The position numbers were made by a program, and so were the translations under genes. Below are positions 1 through 8,355 of a DNA stretch of 64,000 nucleotides, one piece after another (position 1 is the stretch's first letter; the number at the start of each line of letters is the position of its first letter). Source of the DNA: Meandrina meandrites. Taxonomy: Eukaryota > Cnidaria > Anthozoa > Scleractinia > Meandrinidae. The stretch lies in NCBI GenBank assembly GCA_963693305.1, contig OY855911.1, positions 29,962,939-30,026,938 on the forward strand. Direction: 5' to 3'. Under the pieces are notes generated by a model. The model was given only the letters and a program-made list of their open reading frames with translations, was not told the origin of the DNA and ran no database searches.

Positions 1-436
1 GGAACAATTTCCAGATGTCAAAACTGTGGATATCAGAGACAATCCCATTCATTGCGAGGGAGTCGAAGGAGGTGAACCTTTTAAAGTCCTAAGCGATTGC
101 GACGCGTTGAGGCCGACAAAGGGCCAAAGGACAACTGCACCGATTTCTTCTACGACCGAGCAATATCTCTTTCACAACCAGACGTAACCTTTGTACATCA
201 ACACTACGACTTCAGCCTATACAGAGCCCAACCTTACTTCCAGTGTTTATTTGACCACTTTAATTACCAGTATTATTTTAATCCCGTTCATCATCATTTG
301 TCTAAGGATTGTAGTAAAACTGCTTATCAAGAGGCGCAGGAGACAACGAGGTGTAATGAACTCCTTCGAAATGATTTCTTTCAATTTGGAAACTTCCGAT
401 GAAGAGGAAGTCATCTTTGACGCTACCGCACTGTAA
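1..436 (+). CDS. Left-arm copy of the single-LRR receptor, 5' truncated by the window
   Basis: Only the end of the LRR, the stalk, the internal TAA (185-187), the membrane helix and the acidic tail are inside the window; the stop is at 434-436. The coding sequence is nearly identical to the right-arm copy. One visible replacement falls in the membrane helix (Pro versus Thr near base 284). The two copies converge tail to tail toward the palindrome centre. Confidence 0.6.
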
Positions 437-513
437 GGAATATCTTTGAACATTTTAGTTTGTGTTTGTAAATAGCTTTCCCGAGTTGTTCCCTAGTAAA
501 TATCTTTCCCTAG

Positions 514-617
514 TTGTTTGTAAATAGCTTCGTTTTGTTAAAAGTTGTTTGTAAATAGCTTCGTTTTGTTAAAAGTTGTTTGTAAATAGCTTCGTTTTGT
601 TAAAAGTTGTTTGTAAA
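514..617 (+). repeat. 31-bp minisatellite, left arm
   Basis: Three to four copies of a unit beginning TTGTTTGTAAATAGCTTCG lie in the 3' flank of the LRR receptor. The last copy ends in TAAATAAAC and could supply a polyadenylation signal. Confidence 0.85.
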
Positions 618-720
618 TAAACAAGGTTTAAGTTATCAGTATAGCCCAAATGACCATCTGTCGTTGGAACTGCTGGAACTGCTTTACCACCCCACGTTTA
701 AAGCAAACCTCAGCAAAGTA

Positions 721-1183
721 TGAGGGTCGTATAGGGGGGTCTCTGGCACGATTCACGGATGAAAAAAAATAACGAATCACGGATCACGGATATTGACATT
801 TCATTTTCTCGAATCACGAAAATAAGTACTCTTTTATCCCGTTCTCACGCTACAAATAGTGTTTGAAGAAATCAAAATTGATCAAGAAATTACGAAAATA
901 AGAAAGAAACATATTTTTTTATCCTGTTCTTACTCTACAAAGAATGTTTGACGTTGCGATAATTATACGGAAGTCACATTTGAGGTCTCGCGTCTTAAAA
1001 TCACGCAAAATAAAGTCAATAAAGTGGTGAAATCACGAATATCGGTTATTAATTCAAGCTCTTCACGTGTCACGTAAAACTTTCCGGTCACGGGTCATGA
1101 AGAATAAATTTATTAAATTCACGTTTCACAGAAAATAAAATCAGCTAATCACGCGTCACGAGAATACCCCTGTACGACCCTCA
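721..1183. mobile_element. Non-autonomous DNA element (MITE), left arm
   Basis: The terminal inverted repeat is about 16 bp: TGAGGGTCGTATAGGGG at the left end and its complement, ending in GACCCTCA, at the right. AGTA lies on both sides (717-720 and 1184-1187), a likely 4-bp target duplication. The interior is low-complexity DNA made of repeated ATCACG-type words and has no coding capacity. The insertion predates the palindrome, because both arms carry it. Confidence 0.65.
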
Positions 1184-1189
1184 AGTATA

Positions 1190-1890
1190 TATCTTTTGGA
1201 AGCTTAAGAACTGACGATTACGAAGACATATTCATTTGAAGTTGAAAAAATATGGTTATACGAATAGAGCGCTTAACTTCCACGAGTACCGAGGTTCACA
1301 AATCAATTTCGTTTCCGGTCGGATTTGTACGGGAGAAAGCGTTCAACATCGCTATGTGTTCTTCACACCTTCCTCTATGTCGGGGAATATTGATTACTTG
1401 TCTGGTTTGTTTTTAACATGCAGTTGAATTGCGAGAGTTTAGAAAACAACCATTTCCTTTGTTAAAATAGCCATAACTTTTGAAAGAGGAAAAAAATAAT
1501 AAAAAAATTCTCCGGCACAGCCAATTATCGGGCGACGTTCGTGTCAAATTTCAGCGAAAAAGGTTTAAAACTCATTGAAAACGAACTTGAAATGTGTGCC
1601 ACACTCTTCAAAATTTTGGTTTTCAGATACGACGAAAAATATACTTGAGCCGTTCTTCCGGCGTAATCACACAAGACGTGTGAAAATGATTACGCATTGA
1701 TCGATGAAGTGAAGGCTCGTTGTAAGAGAATTCTTATCAATTACGCGCGCGTGTTCCACGCGAGTTCCCACGCGCACCCTTGGGGAAAAAACAGCGCTAA
1801 AATTGGCCTTCTTGGCCCTCCTGGCCTGAATGGCCCGAGAAATTTCGTTTTATAAATCATTTTGTCCAGTTGGAATCAACCTTTCACTCC
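1190..1890. other. Inter-element arm sequence, no gene recognised
   Basis: It lies between the MITE and the zinc-finger ORF and is mirrored at 2332-3032. It holds a 63-codon open frame without an ATG and a GGCC-rich run near 1805-1835 (TTGGCCCTCCTGGCCTGAAT). I see no domain and no RNA gene. Confidence 0.5.
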
Positions 1891-1896
1891 GTAAAC

Positions 1897-2094
1897 ATGA
1901 AGAGGAAATGTAAACACTGTCCCATTCCTAGTTGTGCTTCAAAATTTTTAGTTCGATTGGCAAATCATTTGGCACAAGTGCACGAATTATCCGAGATGGA
2001 GCGAAAGTATTGGCTGCAATTTGCTAAATTACAAAACACTAACATGATTCGCGTATATGACAAAGAGGCTGAACCTAAAACAATTTTTCTATAA
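1897..2094 (+). CDS. C2H2-like zinc finger ORF cut by the palindrome junction (left)
   Basis: The 65-codon ORF starts MKRKCKHCPI. It has a C2H2-like pattern (CPIPSC, then NHLAQVH, so C-x4-C-x12-H-x4-H) followed by an amphipathic stretch with MERKYWLQFAK. Short fingers of this kind occur in transposon-linked cnidarian proteins (recollection, not a search). The stop codon falls one base before the arm ends, so the present C-terminus was probably created by the rearrangement and the original protein was likely longer. Confidence 0.4.
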   Translation: MKRKCKHCPIPSCASKFLVRLANHLAQVHELSEMERKYWLQFAKLQNTNMIRVYDKEAEPKTIFL

Positions 2095-2095
2095 A

Positions 2096-2126
2096 CGAGA
2101 AATTGCAGCCAATACTTTCGCTTTTT
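2096..2126. other. Palindrome spacer containing a third copy of an arm segment
   Basis: The asymmetric centre is 31 bp. Bases 2100-2122 are an exact 23-bp copy of 2200-2222 (right arm, direct) and of 2000-2022 (left arm, inverted). The spacer is therefore not unique sequence but a short extra copy of arm DNA, as expected from serial template switching during formation of the palindrome (inference). Confidence 0.85.
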
Positions 2127-2127
2127 T

Positions 2128-2325
2128 TTATAGAAAAATTGTTTTAGGTTCAGCCTCTTTGTCATATACGCGAATCATGTTAGTGTTTTGTAATTTAGCA
2201 AATTGCAGCCAATACTTTCGCTCCATCTCGGATAATTCGTGCACTTGTGCCAAATGATTTGCCAATCGAACTAAAAATTTTGAAGCACAACCAGGAATGG
2301 GACAGTGTTTACATTTCCTCTTCAT
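2128..2325 (-). CDS. C2H2-like zinc finger ORF cut by the palindrome junction (right)
   Basis: This is the mirror copy of the ORF at 1897-2094 with one Ser-to-Gly change between the two cysteines (PIPG versus PIPS). The two copies converge on the spacer and share the truncated C-terminus. Confidence 0.4.
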   Translation of the reverse strand: MKRKCKHCPIPGCASKFLVRLANHLAQVHELSEMERKYWLQFAKLQNTNMIRVYDKEAEPKTIFL

Positions 2326-3038
2326 GTTTACGGAGTGAAAGGTTGATTCCAACTGGACAAAATGATTTATAAAACGAAATTTCTCGGGCCATTCAGGCCA
2401 GGAGGGCCAAGAAGGCCAATTTTAGCGCTGTTTTTTCCCCAAGGGTGCGCGTGGGAACTCGCGTGGAACACGCGCGCGTAATTGATAAGAATTCTCTTAC
2501 AACGAGCCTTCACTTCATCGATCAATGCGTAATCATTTTCACACGTCTTGTGTGATTACGCCGGAAGAACGGCTCAAGTATATTTTTCGTCGTATCTGAA
2601 AACCAAAATTTTGAAGAGTGTGGCACACATTTCAAGTTCGTTTTCAATGAGTTTTAAACCTTTTTCGCTGAAATTTGACACGAACGTCGCCCGATAATTG
2701 GCTGTGCCGGGGAATTTTTTTATTATTTTTTTCCTCTTTCAAAAGTTATGGCTATTTTAACAAAGGAAATGGTTGTTTTCTAAACTCTCGCAATTCAACT
2801 GCATGTTAAAAACAAACCAGACAAGTAATCAATATTCCCCGACATAGAGGAAGGTGTGAAGAACACATAGCGATGTTGAACGCTTTCTCCCGTACAAATC
2901 CGACCGGAAACGAAATCGATTTGTGAACCTCGGTACTCGTGGAAGTTAAGCGCTCTATTCGTATAACCATATTTTTTCAACTTCAAATGAATATGTCTTC
3001 GTAATCGTCAGTTCTTAAGCTTCCAAAAGATATATACT

Positions 3039-3501
3039 TGAGGGTCGTACAGGGGTATTCTCGTGATGCGTGATTAGCTGATTTTATTTTCTGTGAAACG
3101 TGAATTTAATAAATTTATTCTTCATGACCCGTGACCGGAAAGTTTTACGTGACACGTGAAGAGCTTGAATTAATAACCGATATTCGTGATTTCACCACTT
3201 TATTGACTTTATTTTGCGTGATTTTAAGACGCGAGACCTCAAATGTGACTTCCGTATAATTATCGCAACGTCAAACATTCTTTGTAGAGTAAGAACAGGA
3301 TAAAAAAATATGTTTCTTTCTTATTTTCGTAATTTCTTGATCAATTTTGATTTCTTCAAACACTATTTGTAGCGTGAGAACGGGATAAAAGAGTACTTAT
3401 TTTCGTGATTCGAGAAAATGAAATGTCAATATCCGTGATCCGTGATTCGTTATTTTTTTTCATCCGTGAATCGTGCCAGAGACCCCCCTATACGACCCTC
3501 A
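3039..3501. mobile_element. Non-autonomous DNA element (MITE), right arm
   Basis: This is the inverted duplicate of the element at 721-1183, carried along in the palindrome rather than inserted independently. Confidence 0.65.
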
Positions 3502-3603
3502 TACTTTGCTGAGGTTTGCTTTAAACGTGGGGTGGTAAAGCAGTTCCAGCAGTTCCAACGACAGATGGTCATTTGGGCTATACTGATAACTTAAACCTTG
3601 TTT

Positions 3604-3708
3604 ATTTACAAACAACTTTTAACAAAACGAAGCTATTTACAAACAACTTTTAACAAAACGAAGCTATTTACAAACAACTTTTAACAAAACGAAGCTATTT
3701 ACAAACAA
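3604..3708 (-). repeat. 31-bp minisatellite, right arm
   Basis: This is the mirror copy of the array at 514-617 with the same number of units. Equal copy number in an unstable repeat type suggests a young palindrome or ongoing gene conversion (inference). Confidence 0.85.
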
Positions 3709-3785
3709 CTAGGGAAAGATATTTACTAGGGAACAACTCGGGAAAGCTATTTACAAACACAAACTAAAATGTTCAAAGATATTCC

Positions 3786-4460
3786 TTACAGTGCGGTAGC
3801 GTCAAAGATGACTTCCTCTTCATCGGAAGTTTCCAAATTGAAAGAAATCATTTCGAAGGAGTTCATTACACCTCGTTGTCTCCTGCGCCTCTTGATAAGC
3901 AGTTTTACTACAATCCTTAGACAAATGATGATGAACGTGATTAAAATAATACTGGTAATTAAAGTGGTCAAATAAACACTGGAAGTAAGGTTGGGCTCTG
4001 TATAGGCTGAAGTCGTAGTGTTGATGTACAAAGGTTACGTCTGGTTGTGAAAGAGATATTGCTCGGTCGTAGAAGAAATCGGTGCAGTTGTCCTTTGGCC
4101 CTTTGTCGGCCTCAACGCGTCGCAATCGCTTAGGACTTTAAAAGGTTCACCTCCTTCGACTCCCTCGCAATGAATGGGATTGTCTCTGATATCCACAGTT
4201 TTGACATCTGGAAATTGTTCCGCTATCAAAGTAAAATTTACTTCCCACAATAGATTGTGCCGTAAAGAGAGATGTGTATAATTCACTATTCTTTTCTTTG
4301 TTTGAGGCGTTGACTCAAAAGCCGCTCGGGAGCAATCAACGATGCTAATTTCCTCAATACAAAGACATCTTTTCCCGATACATTCAAACGTAAAACATTT
4401 GGGGACCATAGCTAAAACAAACATAACGCATACAAGAACGCTTTGGAGTGCGAAAACCAT
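3786..4460 (-). CDS. Single-LRR type I membrane receptor, in-frame stop before the membrane segment
   Basis: The ATG at 4460 opens a 141-residue ORF with a hydrophobic signal peptide (about residues 1-24). A Cys-rich LRR N-cap follows (C-x4-C-x-C...C, about 27-43), then one LRR-like segment (about 62-95, LSLRHN and VDIRDNP), a short C-cap (HCE) and a Thr/Ser stalk with N-glycosylation sites. A TAA at 4037-4035 ends it. The same frame continues without interruption for 83 codons to 3786: a stalk, a roughly 20-residue membrane helix (TTLITSIILI onward), a basic stop-transfer RRRRQR and an acidic tail. The whole layout resembles small one-LRR receptors of the GPIb-beta/GPIX shape, but I see no specific family. 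The single stop splits ectodomain from anchor. It may be a disabling mutation, a readthrough site or a sign of unrecognised splicing. The same TAA is in the left-arm copy. Expression status is unknown. Confidence 0.6.
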
Positions 4461-4619
4461 CTTGCTTCGAAGTCAACCTCGAGTTACATAGTCAAGGTCC
4501 ATAAGTTCTTCTTCTTTTCTGACAACGTTCTCAGGACATTGCAATTCTATAGGATCAACGTTCATAACTTCTTCAGCATCATATTTCATTTAGTGCTGCT
4601 TTGGACAAAGAGCACGCAA

Positions 4620-5094
4620 AGCTAAATTAATGAGTTTTACTAATTATTTCTTTCCTCTTACTCGGTTTTACAAAGGGGCGGTTCTTTTTATCAATTACAA
4701 AAAGTATTCGATTTTGTCTTGCCGTTTGCTTATGCATCGCGCATCGTACTTTATTAGCCCTGTTTTGTTTAACGTACGTGAAGCTGTTGTTTCAAAAGAG
4801 CAGTTCTTTTTACCGGGTTCAAAAAACTTGACTTTTACAACATTGGCGCGTTGGCTTTCCGTTCACAAGACAAAACGCGACGCTAAATTAAATGTCTTGC
4901 ACTTCGTTTTACTAATAATTTCTTTCCTCTTACACGGTTTTACAAAGGGGCGGTTCTTTTTACCCATTACAAAAAGTATTCGATTTTGTCTTGCCGCTTG
5001 TTTATGCATCGCACATCGCACTTTATTAACCCTGTTTTGTTTAACGCACGTGAAGCTGTTGTTTCAAAAGAGCAGTTCTTTTTGCTGTGGTTGA
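4620..5094 (+). repeat. Two-copy tandem repeat, about 270 bp period
   Basis: The segments starting near 4636 and 4905 share about 180 bp, from TTACTAATTATTTCTTTCCT-like words to AGAGCAGTTCTTTTT. A third, short remnant (ATGGCTTTCTGTTCA) lies at 5117. A 154-codon open frame crosses both copies, but its protein is simply the repeat read twice, so I do not call it a gene. The position just upstream of the RING exon makes it a candidate promoter or 5' intron. Confidence 0.7.
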
Positions 5095-5139
5095 ATATTC
5101 CCTCTTACAATGCCTCAATGGCTTTCTGTTCATAAATAG

Positions 5140-5772
5140 ATCTCTTCCCAAAATAACTCCAACAAACTTTCAAATTCGAAAGAAAAGCGCCATTTCTCAA
5201 CTGTTCAACGTAGCGATCGAAAAGAAACAAGCAAAACCATAGCAGAAATCGCCGAAAACAGATGTATAGTTTGTCTTTCGGAAGCTACTGAGACTTCGCC
5301 ACTTCAGTGCTGCAATCAACTAATCGACAGAGACTGCTTCACTTCGTGGATCGGTACCTGCCGTCAGGAAAACAAACCATTAAAATGTCCGCACTGTAGG
5401 AGGAGATTAACGGAAACAGGCGAGGTCGCAACGGTCGAAGAAGCCGATGTTCAAGAAGATACCGACTTTGAAGGTGAGGATATATCTTTCCTTTTAAGCG
5501 AAGAAATAATTTTGGAAGACACTCCGCCGCCAAGTCCCCCGGGCGATTTGTCCCCCGATTTTCGTGCAAGACTAAGGGACATTTGGAGGGAACGCCCACT
5601 TTGGAGAGATGATAATGAGTTCATGGGCCAGATTCGAGACGCGCTAGATGGTTATTTAATGACAGTTTCCTTGGGGTCACATCCCTCCACTGTACTAGAA
5701 AACATGAACATTTACGTTTACCATTTCGATCGCTTCCAAGTATACGCCGGATGGGAACACTTCCAAACATAA
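5140..5772 (+). CDS. RING-type zinc finger exon plus terminal module 1
   Basis: The open frame starts right after a plausible acceptor (CTTTCTGTTCATAAATAG, AG at 5138-5139) and lacks an ATG, so an upstream exon is expected. Eight cysteines follow the spacing C-x2-C-x11-C-C-x7-C-x7-C-x8-C-x2-C (CIVC ... QCC ... RDCF ... CPHC). This is a RING-like fold with Asp where the usual His/Cys ligand would sit, and RING proteins commonly act as ubiquitin ligases (family knowledge). After an acidic linker comes a PPPSPP stretch and a roughly 65-residue module (W-x-ERPLWR, GQIRDA, LGS). The stop is at 5770-5772. A strong donor, GAAG|GTGAGG at 5473/5474, sits in the linker. Retention of this donor gives module 1; its use gives the modules at 5799 or 6081. 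The substrate and pathway are unknown. Confidence 0.62.
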   Translation: MSSQNNSNKLSNSKEKRHFSTVQRSDRKETSKTIAEIAENRCIVCLSEATETSPLQCCNQLIDRDCFTSWIGTCRQENKPLKCPHCRRRLTETGEVATVEEADVQEDTDFEGEDISFLLSEEIILEDTPPPSPPGDLSPDFRARLRDIWRERPLWRDDNEFMGQIRDALDGYLMTVSLGSHPSTVLENMNIYVYHFDRFQVYAGWEHFQT

Positions 5773-5798
5773 TTTTCACTTTCTTTTCCCATGAACAG

Positions 5799-6034
5799 TC
5801 CTAGAAAACCCTACCGTGTGGATTTTATGGAGACAACGACCGTTATGGCGGAGAGGGCAAACTTATTTCGGACAAATAATCGACGCGAGAACAAGATCTA
5901 TAATGACTGTTATGTTGGGAGATTCAGATGAAATTGAAGCCAATGTAGGAAACTACATTGTTGAACACGATCCTGAACAGTTATTCAGTACTTACTATGA
6001 TTATCGATTCGCATCGAGAAGCAACAATTACTAA
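5799..6034 (+). CDS. Alternative terminal exon, module 2
   Basis: This exon follows an acceptor with a pyrimidine tract (TTTTCCCATGAACAG). It starts in phase 1, exactly matching the donor at 5473, and ends at TAA 6032-6034. The encoded module is a paralogue of module 1: W-x-RQRPLWRRG, FGQIIDA, MLGDSDEI, DPEQLF, YDYRF. It has its own stop, so it cannot be an internal exon between RING and module 3. Confidence 0.6.
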
Positions 6035-6080
6035 GATTTGCATTTTAATTTGTTTACATTCCACAATATTCGCTTTTTAG

Positions 6081-6322
6081 CAGAACGATTCAGGACAATT
6101 TGGCACCATCGTCCGTTTTGGCGCCGAGGGAACGACGAGGAATATTACGGTGAAATCTTTAACGCAAGCAACGGTACACTCGTCATTGTTGAACTCGGCG
6201 AAACCGAAGATGAAATACGCCGAAACATGAGACAATCGGTAGAAACTTACGATCCTGAACAATTATATACCGAGGCCTCTGATTACGTTTTCTGGAATGT
6301 TGACAGAATTATATTTTTGTAG
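6081..6322 (+). CDS. Alternative terminal exon, module 3
   Basis: The acceptor is ATTCGCTTTTTAG. The exon is phase 1 again and ends at TAG 6320-6322. It is the third paralogous module: W-x-HRPFWRRG, YYGEIFNA, ELGETEDEI, DPEQLY, DYVF. Modules 2 and 3 are closer to each other than to module 1. I recognise no named domain. ATTAAA lies downstream at about 6388. Confidence 0.6.
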
Positions 6323-6483
6323 AGGGACGCTGGTCAGCAGGATTGTCAGCATACGTTCCCGCATTGTACATTTAGGAGTTTTTGACATTAAATTTTTATC
6401 AAACAAAACTGTTGTTGTGTGATTTTTGTGATCGCGTGACGCATTGCGTGACCAGTTTACATGAAAGCGAGGTTTGCTCATTC

Positions 6484-6735
6484 AACGCAAAAGCGAGGCA
6501 GATTCGCTCATTAAATATACAACATGAAAACGAGCTAGACCGTTCATTATGTATGCAACATGAAAGCGAGGTAAAGTTGTCTAGAGGGTTCAGCGCAAAA
6601 GCGAGGCAGATTCGCTCATTATGTATGCAACATGAAAGCGAGGTAAAGATGTCTAGAGGGTTCAGCGCAAAAGCGAGGCAGATTCGCTCATTATGTATGC
6701 AACATGAAAGCGAGGTAAAGATGTCTAGAGGGGCT
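6484..6735 (+). repeat. 72-bp minisatellite
   Basis: Just over three units carry AAAAGCGAGGCAGATTCGCT and CAACATGAAAGCGAGGTAAAG. The period is a multiple of three, so an open frame of 124 codons crosses it (6382-6756). With no conserved domain and no codon bias I treat it as noncoding, downstream of the RING gene. Confidence 0.8.
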
Positions 6736-6756
6736 GATATGACTACTCATATGTAA

Positions 6757-7169
6757 GTTAAGAAGCCCTGTAGAGACGCTTGCGAAGCCTTAATGACAAG
6801 AGTTGTTTTTGACTTTGCATTTTCTCTCTCCTGAAGCGCAAAGATGAAGTTTAGATTAGCCATGTTTGATGAATTGCACGTGCAAAAAAGAAACTTTCTA
6901 TATAGATCTATATCGAGAAATACTGCAAACCTAAATCAGTTCCTAGCTGACACAGCATCAAAACATAACTTTATTGTGGTGTAAAGCTGAAGAAAAGCTG
7001 GCATAAATTTGGAATTTAATCAGCTTTACGCTACCTTTACATTTTTTAAAGCTGACCTTTAAACCAGCTTAACACTCATGTTTAAAGCTTGCTTAAAGAG
7101 ATTGAAACATTTAAGCCACATTTACGCCAGGTTTACGCACGGTAGCGTAAATGTCAGGTTTAACGACCT
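6757..7169. other. AT-rich flank rich in TAAAGC words
   Basis: Repeated TTTAAAGC, GCTTTACGC and TTTACGCCAGG words resume after the foldback element at 12490 (GGCGTAAAGTTGG). The foldback element was probably inserted into an older repetitive element. Confidence 0.4.
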
Positions 7170-7173
7170 TTAA

Positions 7174-8355
7174 GAGGGAGTCTCTCTAATTTTCGACCGG
7201 TCGGTTCCGGATCGAAAAATCAAATCGCCTGATTTTTTGTGAGGTGAAAGGCCTTCATGCCAAAGTAACAAAACCACAATCTTTTTGGTTCTTGGCTTAA
7301 GGGTTTTTCCGCTAGAGCTAAAAATAATTTTTACCGAATTTTGCTCGCGCGCGACCGAAAATCAAGACGATTGTTTACCTTTTTTAAGCGATCGGTGCAA
7401 AGCAAGGACAAACTGTACCGCCATAATTTTTACATAGCAAGAAAGATCTACTTCTATTTTATGAGCTGTAGGAGTTTCAAGTAATTTGAAGTTAATCTAT
7501 TGGCATTCTATGATATTACTCACCCCTACGTTAGGAGGCTCGAGAGACAACCCGAAAATTGGTCATTTTGTGGACCTCTTTTCTCAGCTGGCGGATAAAA
7601 TCAAAACATGGCAGTTACATCAATGTAAAGTCTTAACCTTCTCCTACACGAATATGTAAAAAAATATTGTCTATGACGCCTTTCCTGTAAATGTCGAGGG
7701 GATAATTTTTCCTATTTTTGAGAAATTATCAAAAACAACACCAAATCGCTAATTGTTTAAAATTTGAATACCTTGGACCAATACCGGTCGTACATCAAGA
7801 AAACTAAAGAAAAGTAAACTAAAACATTAGGGAATAGAAATAAAAAGCCATATTCAATAGTGTTTTCAATTTTTAGTTCGCCGTTTCATTTTATTGGGAG
7901 GAGAGTGATCATCGGCTCATTAAATATTCACCGAACAGTGAAATTCGATCCAAACCAGAACTGTCAAATTTCATATCGCACTGGCCATCTTAATTTCATT
8001 GAATCTCGTTTCAAATCACATTTGTGCACAAAACAAATATCCTGAAAATGCTATGTTGTTGTTGTGTTTACGTTTAAGCCAAATCTGAGCTTTGAATACG
8101 CACTTAGAATACAAACGGAGTTCACTCACGATTTACTCGACCACTGTCAACACTGAATCGAAATTCATTTTCTCTGATTGTTGGACTATAAATTGACTTC
8201 GTTTACCTGAGTTCCAAAAGGCTTTTCCCCTTTTTCTTTTGACTTTTTCTGTTGGTGATGCATTTAAATGACCGGTGCAATTAGGAGCTTTGATTCAATC
8301 AACGAGCTGCCAGTCCGGTTCTGGCCCTATCTGTCACGCAACGCTAAGGGGTGAA
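7174..8355 (+). repeat. Left arm of foldback element
   Basis: It pairs with 11302-12485 over about 1.18 kb. An open frame of 61 codons at 7860-8045 is duplicated at 11614-11799 on the other strand only because the arms are inverted copies. I do not call it a gene. Confidence 0.85.

Larger units (their letters stand above)
1..2095 (+). repeat. Left arm of giant palindrome
   Basis: Base 1 pairs with base 4221 and the match runs inward to base 2095, opposite 2127. The arm is truncated by the window edge, so the palindrome is longer than seen. Arms differ at scattered sites (for example near 284, 1157, 1304, 1512 and 1930). That argues against a simple single-molecule foldback read, although an assembly joining two haplotypes in inverted orientation remains possible. 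Confidence 0.93.
2127..4221 (-). repeat. Right arm of giant palindrome
   Basis: This is the reverse complement of 1-2095 with very few substitutions. It carries the same content in inverted order: C2H2-like ORF, MITE, 31-bp minisatellite and LRR receptor. Gene order beyond 4221 continues with the receptor's N-terminal coding part, whose partner would lie left of the window. Confidence 0.93.

Noticed and set aside
97..402. 101-codon frame overlapping the receptor copy at 1-436
   Set aside because: Shadow frame of the LRR receptor. It lacks a signal peptide and membrane helix, and a 32-nt pseudo-intron needed to join it to the ectodomain is too short.
3769..3975. 68-codon frame antisense to the receptor membrane segment
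   Set aside because: Antisense shadow, present in both arms for the same reason.
4630..5094. 154-codon open frame upstream of the RING exon
   Set aside because: The protein is the 270-bp repeat read twice, with no domain and a poly-pyrimidine-driven Phe/Leu bias. Better explained as repeat DNA.
7860..8045. 61-codon ORF conserved at 11614-11799
   Set aside because: Conserved only because it lies in the inverted arms of the foldback element. TTG start and no domain.
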